A stretch of DNA of 5,376 nucleotides from Actinomycetota bacterium (GTDB lineage: Bacteria > Actinomycetota > Actinomycetes > S36-B12 > UBA5976): the NCBI GenBank assembly GCA_009704345.1, contig WLEH01000091.1, forward strand, positions 1 to 5,376, given 5' to 3'. Every line of letters starts with the position of its first letter. Position 1 is the stretch's first letter. Position numbers and translations under genes: made by a program. Positions 1 through 4,266 of the stretch are shown here, piece by piece. Under the pieces are notes generated by a model. The model was not told the DNA's origin and did no database searches. It saw nothing but the letters and a program-made list of their open reading frames with translations.

Positions 1-304
1 ACTTCGGCATCGCCGTATAGTACACAACCGCAGTAAACAGTGTCACCGCAAAAAACGACATAATCCTATAGAATCTACGCGCGATTTTCATACCATAAAC
101 TATGAAAAATGACACCACCAGTCCAAGAATTACACCCTGGATGTAATGCGCCGTTCGCTCTCGCACTATAGCACGATAGGCCTCTGCCACATCCGGACTA
201 AATGATCCACTAATCTTATCGAGTTCTGTCTCAGATACCAACATAGTCGACACACTTCCTCCCAGAAGTCCCAGACCCGCCACACTAGAAAGTATACAAT
301 TCAT
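1..304 (-). CDS. Small viral membrane protein, 3' end cut by window edge
   Basis: The first 101 residues are visible and the C-terminus lies beyond base 1. The start ATG (302-304) is preceded on its own strand by AATAAATATAA, so TAAATG spans the start, which supports this choice. Residues 1-23 are Gly/Ser-rich and weakly hydrophobic. Residues 24-52 are polar and end in AYRAIVRERTAHY. A strong membrane segment follows at about 56-72 (VILGLVVSFFIVY), then a short basic stretch (KIARRFYR) and a second segment at about 81-98 ending YYTAMPK. From memory, the pattern Y-x-x-I-x-x-E-R, then Y-x-x-G-x-x-L-G-L, then Y-Y-x-x-x-P-K resembles a conserved nucleocytovirus membrane family of unknown function; this is recall, not a search. 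It is the last gene seen in a run of six minus-strand membrane-protein genes. The role is unknown; a virion membrane protein is the best guess. Confidence 0.85.
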   Translation of the reverse strand, partial: MNCILSSVAGLGLLGGSVSTMLVSETELDKISGSFSPDVAEAYRAIVRERTAHYIQGVILGLVVSFFIVYGMKIARRFYRIMSFFAVTLFTAVVYYTAMPK

Positions 305-330
305 TTATATTTATTGCTATTTTTTTTTAT
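305..330 (-). promoter_or_regulatory. AT-rich leader with TAAATG start context
   Basis: Read on the minus strand, this stretch runs through a tract of nine A residues (complement of 320-328) and then AATAAATATAA directly into the ATG of the leftmost gene. The TAAATG across the start matches the poxvirus late-promoter core and recurs at other starts in this window (925 and 1958). A late-promoter role is inferred from the resemblance only. Confidence 0.4.
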
Positions 331-361
331 CACACACATACACACACATACACACATACAC
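331..361. repeat. CA-rich tandem repeat, 10-base period, abutting a stop codon
   Basis: The plus strand reads cacacacata twice in perfect tandem (331-350), then a shortened copy, cacacata, and a final cac. The repeat ends at base 361, directly against the TAA stop (complement of 362-364) of the 362-925 gene. It therefore forms the 3' untranslated region of that gene as a UG-rich tract on the minus-strand transcript. It could be simple microsatellite slippage. The 10-base period and position next to a stop match the other two repeats in this window. Confidence 0.9.
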
Positions 362-925
362 TTAATCTACAATAAGGTTATCGAGATTGCGGAAGTAGCT
401 CTCAACTACATCAGCCAGGTTTCTCTGTTTCTTCAACTCTATCGGCATCACCTCTTTACTATCAGCCCCCGGCATCAACTTATCTATCTCCACATCACCA
501 AAAAACCCAGACTGTACCACCACAGGTTCACTCCTCGTCTCCGGGTGTGTCTCTTCATACTTTTTCACGGTTTCCATAGCTTTATCATACTCGATCTTCT
601 CTTTATCATCCGCGATCCCCGCGAATCCATCGCGGATAGAAGCAGGGATCACCGTGTACCTCGAATTCTCGTTCAAAAATACACGGATTAGCACCACTAG
701 AATAGTACCCATAGTGAATGCCACTATCAAATTCCTCGACGCCATAAAGCAGATAGCGTATATCACAGCGATCTTAATTCCCGTGCTATTCATTAGGAAA
801 TACTCTTGAGCTGGCGAGAGATTACCCAACAGAAATCGGCTGGTAATGTTCATGAAAAACATGGCCGCCGCCACGAGATATGGACTATTGTTCACGGACG
901 AAAGTACACCTAATATACTCTCCAT
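362..925 (-). CDS. Three-segment membrane protein, probable virion/minor capsid protein
   Basis: A 187-residue protein with a hydrophobic N-terminal half and a soluble C-terminal half. Hydrophobic segments lie at about 14-33 (SPYLVAAAMFFMNITSRFLL), 50-63 and 65-84 (the last ending ILVVLIRVF). The layout, with N-S-P-Y at residues 12-15 (V-N-N-S-P-Y at 11-16), A-S-R-N at 62-65 and F-L-N-E-N after the last segment, resembles a small membrane family common in algal viruses and mimivirus relatives. That is recall, not a search. The soluble half carries Asp-Gly-Phe at 99-101 and S-G-F-F-G-D at 139-144, is otherwise charged, and is predicted helical at about 105-125 and 164-182. Only 7 bases separate the start from the stop of the upstream gene, so its promoter must lie inside that gene's 3' end, where TATAAATACTAAATG is seen. 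Exact role unknown. Confidence 0.92.
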   Translation of the reverse strand: MESILGVLSSVNNSPYLVAAAMFFMNITSRFLLGNLSPAQEYFLMNSTGIKIAVIYAICFMASRNLIVAFTMGTILVVLIRVFLNENSRYTVIPASIRDGFAGIADDKEKIEYDKAMETVKKYEETHPETRSEPVVVQSGFFGDVEIDKLMPGADSKEVMPIELKKQRNLADVVESYFRNLDNLIVD

Positions 926-940
926 TTAGTATTTATAGCG
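926..940 (-). promoter_or_regulatory. Promoter-like TATAAATACTAA before the 362-925 gene
   Basis: The minus strand reads TATAAATACTAA immediately followed by ATG. It lies in the 7-base gap and the last codons plus stop of the upstream gene. TAAATG again spans the start codon, as in poxvirus late promoters. The function is inferred; no transcript data are available. Confidence 0.4.
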
Positions 941-1280
941 ACTTTTTAGTTACAGTGGGGAAATACGTGTCAATCATCTTCTGAATCTCATCCACCTGCT
1001 TCGTAATACTACGCTCCATCTTCGCAGCCTCATTAAACGACTTCAACATACTCTTCTCCTTCTTAACCGGATCCAATATCTCATCCAACACCGTATCCGC
1101 CGGCTTCGATTCACCCACATTCACATCCTCAAATCCCTCATACGCCAATGTATCCTCGTGATACCTGCGTTCCCTCTCTAACTCCGCAGTGAACCCCGAG
1201 CTGACCTCCTCCCGAATAGGCAATAGGAAATAGAGCGCAATTAATATTATCGTCCAACTCACAATGTAAGCCAGTCTCAT
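933..1280 (-). CDS. Single-anchor membrane protein with helical cytosolic or intravirion tail
   Basis: A 115-residue protein with an N-terminal membrane anchor at about 4-21 (AYIVSWTIILIALYFLLP), which may act as an uncleaved signal anchor. The rest is soluble and strongly charged: an acidic/basic stretch at 33-45 (ELERERRYHEDTL), Glu-Gly-Phe-Glu at 48-51, then a likely amphipathic helix or coiled coil at about 62-104 (DTVLDEILDPVKKEK and on to TKQVDEIQKMIDT). No catalytic motif is visible. It sits in the middle of the minus-strand membrane-protein run, 43 bases downstream of the 1324-1629 gene and 7 bases before the 362-925 gene. I do not recognise the family. The size and architecture (one anchor, helical tail) would fit a virion inner-membrane or scaffold protein. 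Confidence 0.88.
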   Translation of the reverse strand: MRLAYIVSWTIILIALYFLLPIREEVSSGFTAELERERRYHEDTLAYEGFEDVNVGESKPADTVLDEILDPVKKEKSMLKSFNEAAKMERSITKQVDEIQKMIDTYFPTVTKKSL

Positions 1281-1323
1281 TTTATTTCTATATCCGATAT
1301 ATTCTAGCCACGTCTGATATATT
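1281..1323 (-). promoter_or_regulatory. AT-rich intergenic leader of the 933-1280 gene
   Basis: The minus strand reads GGATATAGAAATAAA directly before the ATG. The distal part of this gap is made of the 20-base duplication described separately, which carries AATATATC elements. The A/T-rich block at the start resembles the other leaders here but reads AAAATG rather than TAAATG. Confidence 0.3.
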
Positions 1324-1335
1324 CTAGACCCGTCT
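1296..1335. repeat. Two-copy 20-base tandem duplication spanning a stop codon
   Basis: gatatattctag occurs at 1296-1307 and again at 1316-1327, each followed by an eight-base spacer (ccacgtct and acccgtct). The two 20-base units match at 18 positions. The right-hand unit contains the TAG stop (complement of 1324-1326) and the last codons of the 1324-1629 gene; the left-hand unit is its downstream copy in the 3' untranslated region. This looks like duplication of a gene's end into the promoter region of the next gene. Confidence 0.9.
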
Positions 1336-1629
1336 GATGTTAGCCGGCTTCAATCCACTCGAGTTAAGAGACATGTATCGCACAGCCAGATCATCCGACA
1401 CTATCAGATAGTCCTGGAAACTCAGACTAAATATCACCATCAACAACAACCCCATCGTCACATTATATTTCACCGTCCACAAGATTCCCCCCATCAATAG
1501 CAACCGATATAGCGGCTCCGACACCGCATACACCAGAGCCCGCGGAGTAGGCCTACGCAGATTACTTGAATTCCATACTAAAAACAGCGCCAGAGCTCCG
1601 ATGATTATTGCCTCCATATTCAGTATCAT
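1324..1629 (-). CDS. Small hydrophobic protein with paired membrane segments
   Basis: A 101-residue protein. Hydrophobic segments lie at about 6-19 (EAIIIGALALFLVW), 42-53 (RLLLMGGILWTV) and 57-70 (VTMGLLLMVIFSLS), with a basic Pro-rich link at 24-31. The pattern P-L-Y-R-L-L-L, then K-Y-N-V-T-x-x-L-L-L, then I-F-S-L-S matches the hydrophobic module seen in the 2055-2906 protein (E-I-G-R-L-V-F, Y-Y-S-P-L-I-G-I-L-L-A-I). I infer that they are paralogous or share one fold. The C-terminus (about 72-101) is polar. A second possible start is Met5 (complement of 1615-1617), which would leave the first membrane segment intact. The longer start is kept because the gap to the upstream gene is then 26 bases, still typical here. 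The last codons fall inside the 20-base duplication. Confidence 0.85.
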   Translation of the reverse strand: MILNMEAIIIGALALFLVWNSSNLRRPTPRALVYAVSEPLYRLLLMGGILWTVKYNVTMGLLLMVIFSLSFQDYLIVSDDLAVRYMSLNSSGLKPANIRRV

Positions 1630-1655
1630 TTTTGTCTATAGAGAAAAAGGATAAA

Positions 1656-1958
1656 TTAAATTGCCATCAGATCCATCGATCTACCTGTATCAATATTGAC
1701 ACCATCTAGAGTAGATGCCACCACCTGTACCTCTAGAGGGGATAATGCCGGTGCCGAAACACCCTGCATATATCCCAGATTCTCATTCATAGCCAGCTCT
1801 CTCTCCGACAGCCAGTATGGATATCTCGCATTATTCGCCATCAGAACGCCCGGTTCCTCTCGAATAACACCACCGAAAAATCCCTCCGGAACACCCGTAA
1901 CACCACAGCAAGTCAGAATCACTATAAATAACACCGCCAGAACAATTGCTGTCAACAT
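1656..1958 (-). CDS. 100-residue single-anchor membrane protein with GFFGG motif
   Basis: The N-terminal membrane segment at about 3-20 (TAIVLAVLFIVILTCCGV) ends in a Cys-Cys pair, suggesting an uncleaved signal anchor or, less likely, a lipidated Cys. Directly after it comes P-E-G-F-F-G-G-V at 24-31, which resembles S-G-F-F-G-D-V in the 362-925 protein. The remainder is polar, with N-N-A-R-Y-P-Y-W-L-S at 42-51 and no recognisable domain. The start is well supported: its own strand reads GGTGAAATATAA directly before ATG, with TAAATG across the start. The promoter region behind it is occupied by the seven-fold TTAGATC array. Family not recognised. The context argues for a virion membrane protein. 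Confidence 0.87.
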   Translation of the reverse strand: MLTAIVLAVLFIVILTCCGVTGVPEGFFGGVIREEPGVLMANNARYPYWLSERELAMNENLGYMQGVSAPALSPLEVQVVASTLDGVNIDTGRSMDLMAI

Positions 1959-1985
1959 TTATATTTCACCACATATTATAGCGAA
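1959..1985 (-). promoter_or_regulatory. Promoter-like GAAATATAAATG before the 1656-1958 gene
   Basis: The minus strand reads TATAATATGTGGTGAAATATAA and then ATG. It contains a TATAATAT block and TAAATG over the start codon. The phased TTAGATC array begins immediately behind it. Function inferred from resemblance to poxvirus late promoters. Confidence 0.4.
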
Positions 1986-2052
1986 TTAGATCATCTTAGA
2001 TCGAATTAGATCATCTTAGATCGAATTAGATCATCTTAGATCGAATTAGATC
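1986..2052. repeat. Seven TTAGATC boxes at exact 10-base pitch (20-base tandem unit)
   Basis: TTAGATC starts at 1986, 1996, 2006, 2016, 2026, 2036 and 2046. The three bases after each box alternate between atc and gaa, so the true unit is 20 bases (cgaattagatcatcttagat), present as three full copies plus a partial fourth ending near base 2056. Seven GATC sites therefore lie one DNA helical turn apart. The array fills most of the 97-base gap between the TAG stop of the 2055-2906 gene, which it touches, and the promoter of the 1656-1958 gene. On the minus strand each box gives GATCTAA; because 10 is not a multiple of 3, TAA stops fall in all three frames. Confidence 0.95.
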
Positions 2053-2054
2053 AT

Positions 2055-2906
2055 CTATAGAGATGCGAATCCGGAGCTACCGAAACCTCCTCCCATGAAG
2101 CTGCTGAATCCACTGATTCCCTCATTGCCATCTATAGCCAACACCCCGCCCATATTGACAGCGAATGGCTCTTCACTGTAACTCGGCGCGGCCATGTCCG
2201 ACACAGCCGTGTTCTCCTCTGTAGCTCCAGAGGTAGAACCGGCTACCGCTTGTAGATCCCGGCTTCCGCCGGATGCCAGAGTAGAATCTATGGTGGTCTG
2301 AGCGAGTGGAAGGCTGGTGGTTCCGAGTGGACCATCACTGACAGCTCCACCGGTGTTCACGGCGCGATTCTGAGTAACCATGTCGGCCGATGCTCCATTG
2401 GATGTGGGCCATGGATTGCTGATCTCGGATTTCATCTCGTTGGCGTAGCCGGTGGCAGCACACGACTCTTTGAGGTCCGCGACAGTCTGCTTGAAAACCG
2501 TCTGGTTATTGGTCGTCAATCCCTGTTTAACGTCGTCGACACTAGTATATTTTGATGGGAGGTCCACATTAAGTTTTTTAACAGATGTTTTAACAACAGC
2601 CGCGAGATCACCGCACTTCACCGGTGCTTTATTATCAAACCCCTCTTTACCATGCGCCGATGTGATATAGACGATGGCGAGGAGAATGCCGATGAGTGGG
2701 CTATAGTAAGTAACGAGAGCTATTAAGGCAAGAAATACTAGACGACCTATCTCATTATGGATCGTATCCGCCACGATTTTGGGGGTATTGTTATAGAAGA
2801 ATGTGGTGTAGAAAATGAGAACCGCCGCGAGACCGTACACAATATTGGGGTTTTCGAACCCGGCCTCTAGAGTTTTCTGAATGCTATCTATAGTCTCGCG
2901 AAGCAT
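2055..2906 (-). CDS. Membrane protein with N-terminal hydrophobic module and long Gly/Ser/Thr-rich tail
   Basis: A 283-residue protein. Residues 1-18 look like an amphipathic helix. Membrane segments follow at about 22-38 and 54-83, the latter probably a hairpin turning at YYSP (67-70). K-E-G-F comes at 87-90 just after the membrane. Residues 98-149 form a helical-looking soluble block bounded by the protein's only two cysteines (Cys98, Cys149), a possible disulfide-closed domain. Residues 160-283 are low in complexity and rich in Gly, Ser, Thr and Ala, ending in a Gly/Phe tail with three GF repeats. The membrane module resembles that of the 1324-1629 protein and, more loosely, the 362-925 protein. 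The N-terminal module followed by a disordered tail recalls small virion membrane proteins of algal viruses. It shares a divergent 54-base promoter with the 2961 gene. Exact role unknown. Confidence 0.92.
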   Translation of the reverse strand: MLRETIDSIQKTLEAGFENPNIVYGLAAVLIFYTTFFYNNTPKIVADTIHNEIGRLVFLALIALVTYYSPLIGILLAIVYITSAHGKEGFDNKAPVKCGDLAAVVKTSVKKLNVDLPSKYTSVDDVKQGLTTNNQTVFKQTVADLKESCAATGYANEMKSEISNPWPTSNGASADMVTQNRAVNTGGAVSDGPLGTTSLPLAQTTIDSTLASGGSRDLQAVAGSTSGATEENTAVSDMAAPSYSEEPFAVNMGGVLAIDGNEGISGFSSFMGGGFGSSGFASL

Positions 2907-2960
2907 ATTTAGAATACGGCGAGAAAAGAATGCGAGAAAATATCTGCTAAAAATGTAAAT
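2907..2960. promoter_or_regulatory. Divergent promoter region with mirrored TAAATATG starts
   Basis: This 54-base gap separates two oppositely directed genes. Both start codons are preceded directly by TAAAT, at 2956-2960 on the plus strand and at the complement of 2907-2911 on the minus strand, giving TAAATATG on both sides. The middle is A-rich on the plus strand (gaaaagaatgcgagaaaatat). The symmetry suggests a shared bidirectional promoter that co-expresses both proteins; this is inference. Confidence 0.45.
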
Positions 2961-3584
2961 ATGAATTATGGTCCTGCCTCAATAAAAGAAGTCTGGGGTG
3001 ACTCGGCAAATTCTAGTAGCCGCAAGAAGAAGAAATCCCGCAGCTCGGCACCCCACGACCAGGAAATTCTCATTGGATCCAAAAAATATCGTCCGCAGGT
3101 TCAATACAAACCACCGCCGGAAGTGCCTGCCGAAGATGACGATGAAGTCGCACTCATGGACGAGATGATGACACCGCCACCAGAACAGTATGCCACTCCC
3201 CAGGTCGCCGCCGCCATCCGACAGCAAGAGATGCTCGCCGGTATCAACGACGATGACGACTATGATTCCTACAGAGAGTCCGCCATGACTGTCGCCGGCA
3301 ACTGGGCGTCCTATAATCAAGAACCACAGCAAATACGCACACCCGATGTTATCAGGAACATCAAGACTAGAGGTGGGAATAATACTCGGGAAGGCTTCCG
3401 CAGTCGCGCACCATCCGATGATGATCTCCTCACCCAAATCGCTGATCGCCTCAACGAACTCATCGACTCTATGGCAGGTGGTGGCGGATCACGCAACCCC
3501 ACAATCGATGTCATCCTATATATCTTCACCGGCATCTTCATCATCTATGTCATGAATGTCTTCGTAAAACTAGGACGTAACTAA
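2961..3584 (+). CDS. Tail-anchored virion-type membrane protein with KEVWG N-terminal motif
   Basis: A 207-residue protein that is soluble and largely disordered except for one C-terminal membrane anchor at about 182-204 (IDVILYIFTGIFIIYVMNVF), followed by V-K-L-G-R-N. The N-terminus has S-I-K-E-V-W-G at 7-13 and a basic cluster R-K-K-K-K-S-R at 21-27. The middle has two PPPE stretches (51-54, 72-75), acidic runs (DDDDEV near 59, DDDD at 97-100) and R-E-G-F-R at 143-147. A predicted helix at 153-170 (DDLLTQIADRLNELI) precedes a Gly-rich hinge. The combination of an N-terminal E-x-W-G motif and a C-terminal G-I-F-x-x-x-x-x-N/D-x-F-V-K-L-G anchor resembles a conserved nucleocytovirus family of unknown function (from memory). 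It is the only membrane-type gene here on the plus strand. It probably sits with most of its mass on one face of the virion membrane. Confidence 0.93.
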   Translation: MNYGPASIKEVWGDSANSSSRKKKKSRSSAPHDQEILIGSKKYRPQVQYKPPPEVPAEDDDEVALMDEMMTPPPEQYATPQVAAAIRQQEMLAGINDDDDYDSYRESAMTVAGNWASYNQEPQQIRTPDVIRNIKTRGGNNTREGFRSRAPSDDDLLTQIADRLNELIDSMAGGGGSRNPTIDVILYIFTGIFIIYVMNVFVKLGRN

Positions 3585-3597
3585 CACCGACACTCTC

Positions 3598-3621
3598 GAT
3601 CTATCTCTATAGAAATAGATC
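3598..3621. terminator. Near-perfect 24-base palindrome between convergent genes
   Basis: GATCTAT-c-TCTATAGA-a-ATAGATC has 11 of 12 position pairs complementary, the only mismatch being 3605 with 3614. It lies 13 bases after the stop of the 2961-3584 gene and 30 bases beyond the stop of the convergent 3652-4185 gene. Both transcripts could therefore form the same hairpin. Mimivirus transcripts are known to end at intergenic hairpins, so a bidirectional 3'-end signal is the likely role. This is inferred from position and symmetry. Confidence 0.6.
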
Positions 3622-3651
3622 AATTACCCCATATATCTCCCACTCCACCAT

Positions 3652-4185
3652 CTACTCCATCGTCTTCAGCGAATTCATCTTCTCCTGTAATCTCTCTAGC
3701 GCATCAGAGGAATATACTAACCCAGCACGCGGGCTATAATCAGTCACCTTCTTGATATACGCCCCCTTGTTCTTCTCAACAGCCCCCACGTCTATTTCAG
3801 CAGCCTCCGCATCTTTCTCGCGTTGAATTCGTTCTTCTTCTCGCGACCGTATTTCATCTTCTATCAATCTTCGAGTGAGTTCGTATTCCTCCGAGAAGTG
3901 AAACCATGTGATGAAGATTAGATTCGGTGGAGTCACCATCACTTTGAATCCATTCTTCTCTAAACTAGTCACAATGAATGTGGTAAGTTCCGCCTGATTG
4001 TAAGAAGGTAATGCGAGTACAAACTCCGGCACCAGATAGTAACAGTACATATTGTCCACATCCATCTTCGACGTCGCCCGAATCTTATTGTGAACTCGCT
4101 CCAATATCTGATTGTAATATTTCAGTTTCTGACGCTCACGCGACTCCTTCTGGACAAATAACTCGCGCATATTTAACTGGTTCAT
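3652..4185 (-). CDS. Conserved nucleocytovirus protein of unknown function (VPxF / NGFxV / PNLIFITW family)
   Basis: A 177-residue soluble protein with no membrane segment. The N-terminal charged helix (about 5-38) ends R-V-H-N-K-I-R. The core follows: YYLVPEFVLALPSYN (49-63), LEKNGFKV (75-82) and PPNLIFITW (86-94). A long charged helix at 96-128 comes next, then a C-terminal block with Y-S-P-R-A-G-L-V-Y-S-S-D-A-L (150-163). This order (Y-x-V-P-x-F, then P-x-Y-[ND], then L-x-x-N-G-F-x-V, then P-N-x-[LI]-F-I-[ST]-W) matches a family widespread in phycodnaviruses and mimivirus relatives, which I recall as DUF5759; the accession should be verified. No biochemical function is known to me. Met6 is an alternative start. 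Its leader is T/C-rich (CTATTTCTTTCCTAAAG before ATG), unlike the TAAATG leaders of the membrane genes, so its timing of expression may differ. Confidence 0.93.
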   Translation of the reverse strand: MNQLNMRELFVQKESRERQKLKYYNQILERVHNKIRATSKMDVDNMYCYYLVPEFVLALPSYNQAELTTFIVTSLEKNGFKVMVTPPNLIFITWFHFSEEYELTRRLIEDEIRSREEERIQREKDAEAAEIDVGAVEKNKGAYIKKVTDYSPRAGLVYSSDALERLQEKMNSLKTME

Positions 4186-4266
4186 CTTTAGGAAAGAAAT
4201 AGGAAAAAAATGATAGCATTTTAATCTCGTTCCTCACCCACCATTTACATTCTGACGCATCATCAA
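4186..4266. promoter_or_regulatory. Divergent promoter region between the DUF5759-like and patatin genes
   Basis: An 81-base gap with an A-rich block near its left end on the plus strand (gaaagaaataggaaaaaaatg, about 4194-4212), then a C/T-rich stretch up to the patatin start. No TAAATG motif is present at either start. The A-rich block is the only obvious promoter candidate for the patatin gene and is reminiscent of A-rich early promoters of related viruses. A four-codon open frame (ATG at 4210 to TAA at 4222-4224) lies within it and would be an upstream frame only if transcription starts before it. Confidence 0.35.

Noticed and set aside
314..691. Open frame of 125 codons on the plus strand
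   Set aside because: It begins in the CA-rich repeat and then runs antisense through the 362-925 gene. Its product is His/Ile-rich with no domain, so it is a shadow.
1656..1958. Lipoprotein signal based on the Cys-Cys pair after the hydrophobic segment
   Set aside because: The residues before the cysteines (V-I-L-T-C-C) do not form a convincing lipobox, and bacterial-type lipidation is not expected in a eukaryotic virus.
1696..1989. Open frame of 97 codons on the plus strand
   Set aside because: Antisense to the whole 1656-1958 gene, which has the better start context and a clear membrane anchor.
1982..2056. CRISPR-like array
   Set aside because: The units are directly adjacent with no unique spacers and are only 20 bases long; it is a plain tandem repeat.
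2979..3437. Open frame of 152 codons on the minus strand
   Set aside because: Antisense to the 2961-3584 gene. Its composition is the complement of that gene's Asp/Pro/Gln-rich codons, and it lacks a promoter-like leader.
3317..3555. Two further overlapping frames (3317-3544 minus and 3346-3555 plus)
   Set aside because: Stacked inside the same tail-anchored protein gene with no independent start signal or recognisable motif.
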